A stretch of 64,000 nt of DNA, from positions 1-64,000 of the forward strand of contig JBBDXD010000025.1 of NCBI GenBank assembly GCA_040902535.1, read 5' to 3'. Under the pieces are notes generated by a model. The model was not told where the DNA came from, did no database searches, and saw only the letters and a program-made list of their open reading frames with translations. The stretch comes from Dehalococcoidia bacterium (GTDB lineage: Bacteria > Chloroflexota > Dehalococcoidia > DSTF01 > JACRBR01). Of the stretch, positions 7,778 through 16,389 are shown in pieces. Positions within the stretch are counted from its first letter, which is position 1; each line of letters begins with the position of its first letter. Both the position numbers and the translations under genes were made by a program.

Positions 7778-9682
7778 TTAGGCTCCGACCGGGCTTTCCG
7801 CGACGCCGTTCGCCGCATGCCGGAACGGAGCGAGGCGGACCAGCCGATTGCGTCGGTCATCGGGATCGGCCTTCCGCTCGATCTTGCCGCCGTCCTCTAG
7901 CTGTCGCAGCGCGGCGTCCAACGACGCGTTGTCGATGTCGTCATCGGCCAGCTTCTCGCGCAAGGTGCCCTTCGGCATCCAGTCGGTAACGAAGCCGAGG
8001 ACATCCAGGACGAGGCCTTTCGCCAGATCGACCTTGCGACCGGAGCGTCCGGCTGGCTCTTGATCGAGCGCCGACGGCGCCACCAGGAGGAGCTGGGCGG
8101 TGCCTCGCTCCTCGCTGATGATTCGTCGGACCCCGAACGGCTGCACCTTCGCCGAACATCGGGCTTTCGCGTGCTCAACGGTGGACGTGTCCTCGCCGCC
8201 AATGCTGACCGCGAGCATCGTGTCGAGCGTCGCCTCGATATGGCTGGACCCGCGGAAGGTGCCACCATCCTTGCGATTGTGGTGCAGCACGACGAACGCC
8301 GGATCGCACGACCGTCCGGCTGCACGGAGCCGGTTGAAGATCTTCGCCACCTCATCGGCCGAGTTCTCGCTCTCGCGATGCACCTCGGCGAACGCGTCGA
8401 TGACCACGAGCGCTGGCCTGATCCGCGCGATGACCTCCTTGAGGTCGTCGACGCAGCGGCCATTCGAAAGGTTGAGGCCCTCCTTCGACGCGACTTCGAT
8501 GGGAAGCGCCGCGCCTTCTAGCCCTGCGCCTCGAATGAGCAATTCCAGTCGCGCCTTGAGGATCGCTGCTGGCGACTCCTCGTCGATCAGAAGCACGGGG
8601 CCGGCGATGACCTGGTACTTTCGGAGCCATGGCCGTCCGGAGGCGATCGCTATCGCGAGGTCGAGCGCCAACCAGGTTTTGCCCGACGCCGGCTTACCCA
8701 CCAGGGCAACCATCCCTCCGCGCGGGATCAACGGCTCAACGAGCCAATCGATCCTGTCCGGGGCTTCGGCGAGGAAGGCTTGAAGCGGGACTGCGGCGAA
8801 CCCACGATCCCCATCGATCGGTTCGATTCCCGGGTCGGGGTACCGCCGGTAGATGCCGGAGACGACGCTTTTCAGTTCCGCCTTGTCGAACGCGGGATCG
8901 CATCGGTCCGCCCATTCGTCGAGGATCGCCTGGGTGACATCCTCAGGGTGGGCACGGCTCTTGAGGTATCCCGCCAGTCTGGCGGCAGCGTCGTTTCGCC
9001 CGCCTGCATGGACGCCGGCCAGCAGCTCTACCACCCAGTTCTCGGTCAGCGGAACACTGGTCGGGCGCTCGACTTGCACCTGCGAGGCGATCGCCCGCAA
9101 CGGCCCGGCCTCGGACGGCTGGCAGAGGGTCAGAAACCGCGTCAGCGGCATCGGCTGCATTGAGCCGCTCGTGAGGACCATGCGCGGGCCGTCGGTCTCG
9201 CCAAAGTAGGGGAGGTTGATGTAGTTCCCGAATTCCACGGTGCCGGCATCGTCCTGCTTCGGGAAGATCTCCGTCGTCTCAGGGAGCCCGGCCGCCAGGA
9301 CCGCGTGACGTAGGATCCGTCGCATCTCGCGTGCGGTGATCGCCTCGTCGGCGAAGAGCCACACGTGGTAGCCCTTCCCTCGGGACTGTTCCATGTAGAC
9401 GCCAGACGGCAGTTTCAGTGCCGCTAGGGCGTCGTACACGGCCTTTGCGAGCGTCGGATCCTTCCGGTCGATGTCCACCGCGCCGAACCTGCAAGTGCTG
9501 TCCGGCATTAGCGGATAGACGCCAAGGCTCTCCTCGCCTTGGAGGTGGCGCCGGTAGTGGTCGAGCGTCACCTCCCCTCGCGCACATCCTCCCTGCGCGA
9601 GTCCACGCGCATCCTTGCGCCCCTCGAAGATCGAAGCGAATCGCCTCACCTTCTCCTCGTCCAACCGCGTAGTCGTGTCCAT
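7778..9682 (-). CDS. TOTE-like AEP primase fused to RecA-type helicase (element replication protein)
   Basis: 634 residues in two main modules. Residues 1-200 resemble the archaeo-eukaryotic primase of TOTE systems and some phages: GAVDIDRKDP (metal-binding DxD) near 67, SRGKGYHVWLFAD (primase His) near 103, and VEFGNYINLPYFG near 150. Residues 205-300 look like a linker or primase C-terminal region. Residues 310-520 are a RepA/AAA_25-type ATPase with Walker A VGKPASGKT near 330, Walker B VLLIDEES, LVVIDAF and the sensor-like VLHHNRKDGG. The C-terminus resembles a winged helix (DNASLDAALRQLEDGGKIER). It should prime and unwind element DNA. A 39-bp inverted half-site pair lies 167 bp upstream of its start. 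Confidence 0.85.
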   Translation of the reverse strand: MDTTTRLDEEKVRRFASIFEGRKDARGLAQGGCARGEVTLDHYRRHLQGEESLGVYPLMPDSTCRFGAVDIDRKDPTLAKAVYDALAALKLPSGVYMEQSRGKGYHVWLFADEAITAREMRRILRHAVLAAGLPETTEIFPKQDDAGTVEFGNYINLPYFGETDGPRMVLTSGSMQPMPLTRFLTLCQPSEAGPLRAIASQVQVERPTSVPLTENWVVELLAGVHAGGRNDAAARLAGYLKSRAHPEDVTQAILDEWADRCDPAFDKAELKSVVSGIYRRYPDPGIEPIDGDRGFAAVPLQAFLAEAPDRIDWLVEPLIPRGGMVALVGKPASGKTWLALDLAIAIASGRPWLRKYQVIAGPVLLIDEESPAAILKARLELLIRGAGLEGAALPIEVASKEGLNLSNGRCVDDLKEVIARIRPALVVIDAFAEVHRESENSADEVAKIFNRLRAAGRSCDPAFVVLHHNRKDGGTFRGSSHIEATLDTMLAVSIGGEDTSTVEHAKARCSAKVQPFGVRRIISEERGTAQLLLVAPSALDQEPAGRSGRKVDLAKGLVLDVLGFVTDWMPKGTLREKLADDDIDNASLDAALRQLEDGGKIERKADPDDRRNRLVRLAPFRHAANGVAESPVGA

Positions 9683-9848
9683 TTCGGACCTTTCTACTAC
9701 GCTCGTCTAGAGCAACCCTTTGTGGGCAGTCGTCCCGAGCGTGTTCGGGTCGTGAGAAGTCGCCATGTTGGGGGTGAACCGGAATCGAGAACCGGTTGGC
9801 TTTACTCACGCTCAGGACGATGGGGTTGGGAGTACGAACCGCAATGCA

Positions 9849-9887
9849 GATCACGATCAACGAAGGCCTACGCGTGATCTTGATCGA
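9849..9887. repeat. inverted half-site pair, copy 1
   Basis: GATCACGATCA, 15 unrelated bases, then TGATCTTGATCGA. The two half-sites are inverted repeats of one another except at the central base. The same half-sites with the same 15-nt spacing recur at 13523-13561. Copy 1 lies in the 418-bp non-coding stretch 9683-10100 upstream of the primase gene. It could be a replication-initiator or repressor binding site. The rest of that stretch shows no credible gene. Confidence 0.7.
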
Positions 9888-10100
9888 GATCAGCTGCTCG
9901 CGGGCACGATGATGCATCCCTGCATCGAAGTGCCAACGAGGGTTCCATAGCGTCGGTGGGTGGGACATGTACACCTCCTGGGACGCGGAGGGCCCCGATC
10001 CAAGCGGATCGGTTGCAGCCGAACTCGTGCGCCCAGCAGGGTCGTGCGGGGCGTATCTGCCCCTACCTATAGGGTGGAGTGGACAAGGCGACTTGTGACA

Positions 10101-11444
10101 TTAGGCGGCCAGAAAATCTCGGAGGAGGGGTTTGAGTCGCTGCTTCGTCTTGCGTGCCGTGCTCGGCGGCAACCCTGCTTGCTGGAAAAGCTGCTCTTCG
10201 GGGACTCCCAGTTCCTGGGCTCGAATGCAGAGCCGAGCGATTTTGGCCTGGGCGGGCGTCATCGAGGCAAGGATGCGATCGACAATCAGGCTCGATTCGA
10301 CGAGCCCGTACTCCGGATCGATCTGGCAAGGTTCGTGGCCAAGGTCCGCGAACTGAAACGAGCGCCTAGCGCCACTGCGCGTGTTGGATCCCTCTTCCTT
10401 CGGCTTGTAGTCACGATCAAGGCTGAGTTCTCGGCGTAGCTCGCGATTGGAGAGGTCCTTGAGGCGATTTCGCACAGTTCGCGGGTGGCCGTCCCACCCT
10501 TGCCAATGCGTGCAGGGAACGCCATCCGCGAGTACCAACTCAAGAGGAAGTTCCGATGACGATTTGACCTCGTAGGCTCGCTCCAACATCAGAACCGCCA
10601 AGATGCTCGTGAGCATGTCATCAGCGTCGAAGCCTGGTCGTCTCGGTGTTCCCTTCGGGCGCCGGTCGTCCCTTCGCGCTTGCGCGGGTACCGGCGGCTG
10701 ATATTCAGGACAGAGTCTCCGGACGGAGTTTGATAGCGAATGCCCTTGAGGGAACTGCGTCGCTGCGCGATCACGCGCGAACGCCGCTTCAATCCGCGCG
10801 ATGCGCTTGAGTGGCGTACGCTCTTGGAGTGCTGAGCTGATATCGGCGAAGAGTTCACGGACTTCATCCCTCGCGCGTTCCCTGGACTCCGCTCGTCGTT
10901 TGGCGATCGAGTCGAGCAATTTCTTGTCGGCCGCCAACTCGGGAACGACTCCGCCGCACATCAGTCTGTCCACCCGCGCACGCCAACCAGGAGGATGCTT
11001 CGGTCGAAGCAGCTGGCGACACCTCGCGCCGGTGACGTTTCCCTCGACGCCCATGGCGTCTACGAGCACGAGGCGAACGTCATATGCCAACACGCGTCCA
11101 TTATCGATGCATGTGAAATGGCCGAGCGCGCCTATGTGATCGAGCGTGCGTCTCCATCCGGTGTGGCAAGTCGCTTGCGGTTGTTCGTGAGGTCCAACCG
11201 GGACTGAACTGAACGATGGCCTGACAATATCGTCCTCGAGACGCATCTTCGCAAGCTGACCCGGAAAGATGAGAAGCTGCCAAGTACGAGCTTCAAGGCC
11301 CTTGTTGTCGAGTTGCGCAAACACTGATCGACGCAACTTGTCCACGGCGCACGCAACCTGGTCTCTCTCCACTCGTCCGCTAACGTGAGGCACTCCGTTC
11401 TGAAGGAACAAGTGCAACACAACGGACAGATCGATCATGTTCAT
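10101..11444 (-). CDS. hypothetical protein with C-terminal HTH-like region
   Basis: About 447 residues if started at MNMIDLSVVLHLFLQ (11444). An in-frame ATG at 11474 would add 10 residues. No known family is apparent. The last 60 residues (SMTPAQAKIARLCIRAQELG, then LPPSTARKTKQRLKPLL) look like a sigma-region-4 or HTH helix-turn-helix, so DNA binding is plausible. Around residue 260-300 is a disordered basic stretch. It follows the non-coding stretch with the inverted half-sites and is transcribed in the same direction as the primase. It may be an element regulator, but this is a guess. Confidence 0.65.
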   Translation of the reverse strand: MNMIDLSVVLHLFLQNGVPHVSGRVERDQVACAVDKLRRSVFAQLDNKGLEARTWQLLIFPGQLAKMRLEDDIVRPSFSSVPVGPHEQPQATCHTGWRRTLDHIGALGHFTCIDNGRVLAYDVRLVLVDAMGVEGNVTGARCRQLLRPKHPPGWRARVDRLMCGGVVPELAADKKLLDSIAKRRAESRERARDEVRELFADISSALQERTPLKRIARIEAAFARDRAATQFPQGHSLSNSVRRLCPEYQPPVPAQARRDDRRPKGTPRRPGFDADDMLTSILAVLMLERAYEVKSSSELPLELVLADGVPCTHWQGWDGHPRTVRNRLKDLSNRELRRELSLDRDYKPKEEGSNTRSGARRSFQFADLGHEPCQIDPEYGLVESSLIVDRILASMTPAQAKIARLCIRAQELGVPEEQLFQQAGLPPSTARKTKQRLKPLLRDFLAA

Positions 11445-11551
11445 GCATAAGAATCGGCAGCCGCGCTGGCGCAATCAGGATCTGTGTCGGTTTGAAACAA
11501 GCTCGTATGTGTTGCGTTCTATCGTCGATGGAATCGACGAAAGGAACGCGT

Positions 11552-12430
11552 ATGGAAATTCGAACAAGACTCACCCGGCTGCGACTGCCTGGACTTGGTA
11601 GCGGGTCGGCACTAGACCGTCTCATCGACAAGCTCGACTGGTCCGCGGGGACCCGGCATCGCTTGCTGACCGGCGAGCTGCTGCCGGAGGCGAGACCGTT
11701 CTGCACTAGCGGCTACAACCCGCTCGGTGAAGCGCGCGAGCGATATCTCGCCGGCGACCGCGATGAAGCGATCTGGTTGCATTTCGTGGCAACGCTCATC
11801 GGATGGGAGCGCCCGGACTCGGTCGATCGCTTTCTCCGCGTCCTCGGCGGCGGACAACGAGCGACGTGGTGCGTCATCACAGCGCACCCTCTCGACGCTA
11901 TCGCGAGAATTGAAGACCACGCCGCGGTACTGATACGAGAGGCACCGTTCGGGAATCACCGGAAGTATGAGACTCACCGCGGTGATGGGGGCAGTGCTCG
12001 TGTCGTGAAGAGCTTCATCGATTGGGCTGAGGCCAACCCGTCCGCGCGCATCGACGCCATCGCCACAACGGCGACTAATCCAGAGCATGCCTTCGATCGC
12101 CTTTTCAACTCCCTGAAGGTGTACCGCTTCGGTCGAACTGCCCGCTACGATTTCGCTCGGCTGCTGGCAAACCTCGACGCGAGGTTGAAGCCCGGCTGCT
12201 GTTACTTGCAAGGCGCGTCCGGCCCGAGACGTGGCGCCGCGCTGCTGTTCCTTGGTCGGCCGTGGGCGCGGGACGGCGAACTTTCATTCCTTGAAGATCG
12301 CTGCCGCGAACTCGCACAAGTCTGCGGTCTGGATCTCCAGGTGATAGAAGACGCCGTTTGTCAGTGGCAGAAAACGACTCCGTCAGCCCGTGTGGAACAA
12401 GCACCACGCAACCTTGCGAGGGCGTCATGA
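11552..12430 (+). CDS. alpha-glutamyl/putrescinyl thymine pyrophosphorylase-like protein (putative DNA-base hypermodification)
   Basis: I chose ATG 11552 because AAAGGA lies 7 nt before it. The product is 292 residues. The C-terminal segment KVYRFGRTARYDFARLLANL followed by LKPGCCYLQGASGPRRGA resembles the conserved core of the thymine pyrophosphorylase-like group from phages with hypermodified thymine (clade 3). The N-terminal part has ERPDSVDRFLRVLGGGQRAT. Such enzymes act on modified thymines to install amino-acid or polyamine adducts that block restriction. Only the family resemblance is visible, and the companion enzymes of a hypermodification pathway are not evident in the island. It overlaps the next small frame by ATGA. 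Confidence 0.5.
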   Translation: MEIRTRLTRLRLPGLGSGSALDRLIDKLDWSAGTRHRLLTGELLPEARPFCTSGYNPLGEARERYLAGDRDEAIWLHFVATLIGWERPDSVDRFLRVLGGGQRATWCVITAHPLDAIARIEDHAAVLIREAPFGNHRKYETHRGDGGSARVVKSFIDWAEANPSARIDAIATTATNPEHAFDRLFNSLKVYRFGRTARYDFARLLANLDARLKPGCCYLQGASGPRRGAALLFLGRPWARDGELSFLEDRCRELAQVCGLDLQVIEDAVCQWQKTTPSARVEQAPRNLARAS

Positions 12431-12621
12431 CCACCACGTGGAACAGTCGCCTCAGCGCCGATGCCAGATCGGCGCGCCGAAACTGCACCTTGCCCGAGCG
12501 CGTGCAAGCCGAATACGGATGTCGGTTTGTCGGCGCGCTGAGACGACGCAGAGCCGTCGTGAACGCGCAACGCGTCGTAACGTACGCCTCATTCGCTCAG
12601 CGCGTCTCTCGCGCACCTTAG
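12427..12621 (+). CDS. small hypothetical protein, uncertain
   Basis: The 64-residue frame starts at an ATG that overlaps the preceding stop (ATGA at 12427-12430). The product is arginine-rich (MTTTWNSRLSADARSARRNC), with AQRVVTYASFAQRVSRAP at the end. The coupling suggests translation, but composition alone cannot separate it from chance in GC-rich DNA. No family is recognised. Confidence 0.3.
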   Translation: MTTTWNSRLSADARSARRNCTLPERVQAEYGCRFVGALRRRRAVVNAQRVVTYASFAQRVSRAP

Positions 12622-12707
12622 CGCACATGAGAGCGCTTGAGGAACTGTTATCGCGAACGAACGACAGGGCGGCCATGGGGCCGCTCTTCGGTTAGAAGGA
12701 GAAACTC

Positions 12708-13517
12708 ATGACCACGGAGAAGACGCAGCGTCTGTTGGCCTCGCTCGAGCAGGCTGTGCTTGGTGTGCAGGATAGCGACGGCTTCAAGGCCTATCTTCGG
12801 ATGACCGCGAAGTTCCACTCCTACAGCTTTGGCAATGTCCTGCTTATCGCTTCCCAACAACCAGGCGCAACGCGCGTCGCCGGCTATCGCACCTGGCACG
12901 CTTTTGGTCGCTACGTGCGAAGGGGAGAGAAGGGCATCGCGATCGTCGTGCCCTACCGAACCATGCGGAACAACGACGCCGGCGAGACCGAGGAGCGCGT
13001 GCGGTTCGGCACCGGCTACGTGTTTGATATCTCGCAGACCGAAGGCCAGGATCTCCCGAACGTCCGCTGCCCGCTGCTGAGCGGCGACAGCGCGCGGGAT
13101 CTCTATGAAGCGCTGGCCTGTCTTGCGGCATCTAAGGGCTTCGTTCTCGATCGCGCACCCCGGCCCGACGAACCGGCCGCCGGCTTCTGGCAGCCAGCAA
13201 CGCGGACCATCTGGATATCACCAGAACTCTCGACGGATCAGGCCGCGAAGACGCTCGCGCATGAACTGGCACACGCGTTCGATCCGGAGATCGGAGACTA
13301 TGGTGCCTGTCGTGACGAGCGCGAGGCGGTTGCCGAAGCCGCGGCGTTCGTCGTGTGCGAGCGCTTCGGGCTCGACACCAGCGAGCGGAGCGTGCCGTAC
13401 ATCGCGGGATGGTCGAAGGACATCGAAACGCTCAAGCGCGCGCTCGCGAAGGTCCAGACGATCGCGCACCAGATCTTGGAGACATTGGACGCCACCCAGG
13501 CGCAAGCCGCGGCATAG
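12708..13517 (+). CDS. ardC: ArdC-like antirestriction protein
   Basis: 269 residues with the two ArdC parts. The N-terminal ssDNA-binding domain spans about 1-130, with FGNVLLIASQQPGATRVAGY and RRGEKGIAIVVPY. The C-terminal zinc-metallopeptidase-like domain has HELAHAFD near residue 184 (HExxH) and a following DEREAVAEAAAF helix. ArdC proteins of conjugative plasmids protect incoming ssDNA against host restriction. A ribosome-binding AGAAGGAGAA stretch precedes the ATG. It could help this element enter a new host, while the element itself carries a restriction set. Confidence 0.85.
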   Translation: MTTEKTQRLLASLEQAVLGVQDSDGFKAYLRMTAKFHSYSFGNVLLIASQQPGATRVAGYRTWHAFGRYVRRGEKGIAIVVPYRTMRNNDAGETEERVRFGTGYVFDISQTEGQDLPNVRCPLLSGDSARDLYEALACLAASKGFVLDRAPRPDEPAAGFWQPATRTIWISPELSTDQAAKTLAHELAHAFDPEIGDYGACRDEREAVAEAAAFVVCERFGLDTSERSVPYIAGWSKDIETLKRALAKVQTIAHQILETLDATQAQAAA

Positions 13518-13522
13518 TCGTC

Positions 13523-13561
13523 GATCACGATCAGACGTACGCACTCCCTGATCTTGATCGA
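13523..13561. repeat. inverted half-site pair, copy 2
   Basis: Identical half-sites and spacing to 9849-9887 (GATCACGATCA, N15, TGATCTTGATCGA). Here the palindrome extends two bases further outwards (TC and GA). It starts 6 bp after the ardC stop. The 257-bp stretch 13518-13774 holds nothing else that I can identify. Confidence 0.7.
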
Positions 13562-13774
13562 CGTTAGCGGGATGGGAGTCAGCGACGCGAAATGCCTGAG
13601 AGAGGTTAGTGGTGTCGCGTCACCCTAATATACTATTCGCGGACGTAGCGTAAGTCGGCCACGTTTCTCTCGAGTTTACGGACTTCGGCGCATCGCGATG
13701 GATGGAGCGTGGATGCCAGCAAAGACCTCGAATAGAGAGAAACAGCCTGTCGAAGCGCGGCCCCGCGCGAGTCG

Positions 13775-14023
13775 CTACGTTACCTCCTCGAAGGGAAAGT
13801 GCCCAGAGACAATGCGCTCGCTCACGAAGCGCCCCGCGGATGGAGCCTTGATTAGCTGGTCATACACATCGCGCGGCACCAGATAGTAGCGATACGTGCC
13901 TCGCTCGCGGAACTCGACCTCAAGCGTCGAATTCTGTGGGTCGTACCCCACTGAGCGGATGCTGTCCGATTGAACCAATACTCGCTGCACAAGCGAACCC
14001 TCGGTCATACGCGAGTGTATCAC
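13775..14023 (-). CDS. KTSC-domain protein
   Basis: Up to 82 residues. A start at MTEGSLVQR (14008) is equally possible. The core VQSDSIRSVGYDPQNSTLEV and GTYRYYLVPRDVYDQLIKAP followed by GRFVSERI is the small KTSC domain, named for its occurrence at the C-terminus of some lysyl-tRNA synthetases and common as a free protein in phages and plasmids. Its function is unknown. It is followed upstream on the same strand by the zinc-finger-like gene 9 bp away. Confidence 0.75.
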   Translation of the reverse strand: MIHSRMTEGSLVQRVLVQSDSIRSVGYDPQNSTLEVEFRERGTYRYYLVPRDVYDQLIKAPSAGRFVSERIVSGHFPFEEVT

Positions 14024-14032
14024 TGTGGAGGT

Positions 14033-14287
14033 TCACTCTGTGTTCCAGTGCCCGCGCGAAAGCAGGTCGGAGTTGTCCCCCATGCCCCGATCGATGGTGC
14101 GGCGCCACTCCGCGCCGCAATCGTCGCAGATGTAGTTTATGTAAGTCTCGGTCACTCGGTCACCAGTATATTTCTTGCGGTAGACCTCGTGCAGACCATG
14201 GTATCTACCCGGTCCGCTCGGCTTCCGCGCCGTGCACGCTTGGCAGAGCCGCGGTCCAAGATCTGTCGATACGGGTCTCTCGTCCAT
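14033..14287 (-). CDS. small zinc-ribbon-like protein
   Basis: 84 residues with two CxxC pairs: CQACTARK near residue 15 and CDDCGAEWRRT near 54. They suggest a four-cysteine zinc ribbon. No enzyme motif is seen. It precedes the KTSC gene by 9 bp in the same direction, making a two-gene unit. Possible roles are DNA binding or protein interaction; the family is not identified. Confidence 0.55.
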   Translation of the reverse strand: MDERPVSTDLGPRLCQACTARKPSGPGRYHGLHEVYRKKYTGDRVTETYINYICDDCGAEWRRTIDRGMGDNSDLLSRGHWNTE

Positions 14288-14464
14288 GAAGGAATGATCG
14301 GCAGCACCCGCCTTGACTGTCTGCTTTACAATGTCCTGACCGCTTGATTCTGAGTACCATTCTGCTAGTCCTAAAGACTCGATCGCACAAGCGGATTACC
14401 AGTTCCGCCATCCATGAGATAAGATAGGCCGTTCCTGGAAAGACCTCCTTCGAGGACAAGGCAT

Positions 14465-15721
14465 ATGACGCGCGGTCGCTCTACCGTAGTAGACATCTTC
14501 GCCTGCTGCGGCGGCATTACCTGCGGGTTCCAATGGGCGGGCTTTCGTCCGCTCGGCGGCGCCGACATTCAGGAGTTGTACCTCCGCACCTACGCCCGCA
14601 ACTTTCCCGACGCGAAACCAATACACGCGGACCTCGCCGAGCTGCCGCCAGCGCAATTCCGCGAAATGCTCGGCCTAGAGCGCGGCGAACTTGACTGCCT
14701 CGTCGGTGGTCCACCTTGTCAGGGTTTCTCAAAAAACGTGCCGGCCATCAACCGCTTTCTCGATGACCCACGCAACCAGCTGATCGGGCGCTACCTCGAC
14801 TACGTTGAAGAGCTGCGTCCGAAGATCCTGCTGCTCGAGAACGTCGCCGAGATCGTCCGTGCCTACGACGGCGCGGTTACGCGCGAGATCATTACCGCGC
14901 TCAATTCTTGGGGCTACGAGGTCGATGTCAAGGTGCTCGTCGCTGCCGACTTCGGGGTGCCGCAAATCCGCCGACGCGCATTCTTTTTCGCAAACCGACT
15001 CGGGGCGCCGGTCCTATTTCCAACTCACACACATGCACAGGAAGAGGCCCCATCCGACCTCTTCGGTAACGGCCGCCTCTCGCACGTGACGGTCTGGAAC
15101 GCTATCGGCGACTTGCCGTCGCTCGAGGCTGGCGAGGGCAAGAGTCCTGTGACGTACACGATGCCGCCGCAGTCCGACTACCAGCGGTTAGTGCGCGAGG
15201 GTTCCGACCTACTTCACGACCACGTTTCGCGCCCACTTCGCGATCGGCAGCTCGAGCGCGTTCGTGCGCTTCGTGAAGGTGAGGGAGTACAACAGCTGCC
15301 GCCTATGCTTCGTCCCAAGTCTGGCTACAGCGGAGCCTACGCGCGACTGCACTCGCAGGGTGTGGCGCGCACCATCACGCGTTGGGTCTTCCACTCAGGG
15401 TCCGGACGTTTCTCGCATCCGTTCGATGATCGGGTTATCACCATCCGAGAGGCAGCACGTTTGCAAGGGTTCCCCGACTGGTTCGTGTTCACTGGCACGT
15501 ACGTGCAAAAGGCTGCCCAGGTCGGTGAGGGCGTACCGCCGCTGATCGCAAAGGCTTTTGCGGAGATCGCGCAGCAGCTACTTCTTGAACGCGGCCGGGC
15601 GCACGACCTTGGCCGGAACTTCGTCCTCGACGGCGCGAGCAACGGGCGCGTCCTTGGGGCTGAGAAGTCCCATGACCGCCTCGACGAACTCGTCCGCGTC
15701 GATGCGGGCGGGGCTGATTGA
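14465..15721 (+). CDS. DNA (cytosine-5) methyltransferase
   Basis: 418 residues with ordered 5mC methyltransferase motifs: I VDIFACCGGITCGF, IV GGPPCQGFS with the catalytic Cys near 82, VI ILLLENV, VIII QIRRRAFFF, IX near REAARLQGFP, X GEGVPPLIAKAF. The target recognition region is short and lies about 210-320. It should methylate the site cut by the adjacent endonuclease and so protect the host. The 3' end overlaps the convergent endonuclease gene by 144 bp. The residues after LLLERGR look like an unneeded extension, perhaps from loss of an original stop. A vsr gene nearby fits 5mC chemistry. Confidence 0.92.
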   Translation: MTRGRSTVVDIFACCGGITCGFQWAGFRPLGGADIQELYLRTYARNFPDAKPIHADLAELPPAQFREMLGLERGELDCLVGGPPCQGFSKNVPAINRFLDDPRNQLIGRYLDYVEELRPKILLLENVAEIVRAYDGAVTREIITALNSWGYEVDVKVLVAADFGVPQIRRRAFFFANRLGAPVLFPTHTHAQEEAPSDLFGNGRLSHVTVWNAIGDLPSLEAGEGKSPVTYTMPPQSDYQRLVREGSDLLHDHVSRPLRDRQLERVRALREGEGVQQLPPMLRPKSGYSGAYARLHSQGVARTITRWVFHSGSGRFSHPFDDRVITIREAARLQGFPDWFVFTGTYVQKAAQVGEGVPPLIAKAFAEIAQQLLLERGRAHDLGRNFVLDGASNGRVLGAEKSHDRLDELVRVDAGGAD

Positions 15722-16372
15722 CACGCGCGTCGCTTGGTCGGGGATGTGGAAAACCTCGAACAACTGTTTTTGGTTCGGGTACCAGCGAAGCTTGAGCCTA
15801 CCATCGGAAAACCCCTGCAGGCCCGTAGCCGTCGCGTTCGTCCATTTCCATGCAAATGCCTCTTCATTGAAGGGCGGGTAGCTGCTCTCAACAAGCACGA
15901 AATTCTTGCGCGCGTTGTCCTTCAGCAGGATGCCGACGCGCGCGTCAGTGACTCCCTGGTACTTGCCGTCCCCAACGACCTTCTCGTTCCAGTGACGGAT
16001 TAGCGCACGACCAAGATCTTCCGGTGGTGACGTCGCATCCAGCTTGGCAAACCCTAGGGCGACGGCCTTCTTGAAGATGTCGGCACGCTGGATGACTAGC
16101 TCGAACTGCGTGCCAGCCGCGAGGTTGCCCCACTGCACCGCCTTAAGCGACCAACCAATGTGTTTCGCTTGATCTACGGCGTCGAACAGTCGCTTTGTTC
16201 GACCCTCAACAAGCGGGTTCGGAACAGGGAGCCCTTTCACGTAGTGGAAGGCCGCCTCCCAGATGAAGTCCTCAAGGTCGTCGATGAACGGCGACGCGAA
16301 GCACACGGCGATGGCCGTTGCGAGCCTTCTCTCCTGATGGGCCGAAAGGCCGTAGTAAACTGTCGATGCCAC
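15578..16372 (-). CDS. putative type II restriction endonuclease
   Basis: 264 residues, convergent with the methyltransferase and divergent from vsr, which is the usual place for the cognate nuclease. The stretch PLVEGRTKRLFDAVDQ...GWSLKAVQW (about 53-82) fits a PD-(D/E)xK-type site with an Asp and an S-x-K. GKYQGVTDARVGILLKD follows near 138. I cannot name the specificity. Assignment rests on context plus the weak nuclease pattern. The 144-bp tail overlap with the methyltransferase means that one of the two C-termini is not essential. Confidence 0.6.
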   Translation of the reverse strand: MASTVYYGLSAHQERRLATAIAVCFASPFIDDLEDFIWEAAFHYVKGLPVPNPLVEGRTKRLFDAVDQAKHIGWSLKAVQWGNLAAGTQFELVIQRADIFKKAVALGFAKLDATSPPEDLGRALIRHWNEKVVGDGKYQGVTDARVGILLKDNARKNFVLVESSYPPFNEEAFAWKWTNATATGLQGFSDGRLKLRWYPNQKQLFEVFHIPDQATRVSISPARIDADEFVEAVMGLLSPKDAPVARAVEDEVPAKVVRPAAFKK

Positions 16373-16389
16373 TACTTGGAGCGTATGCG

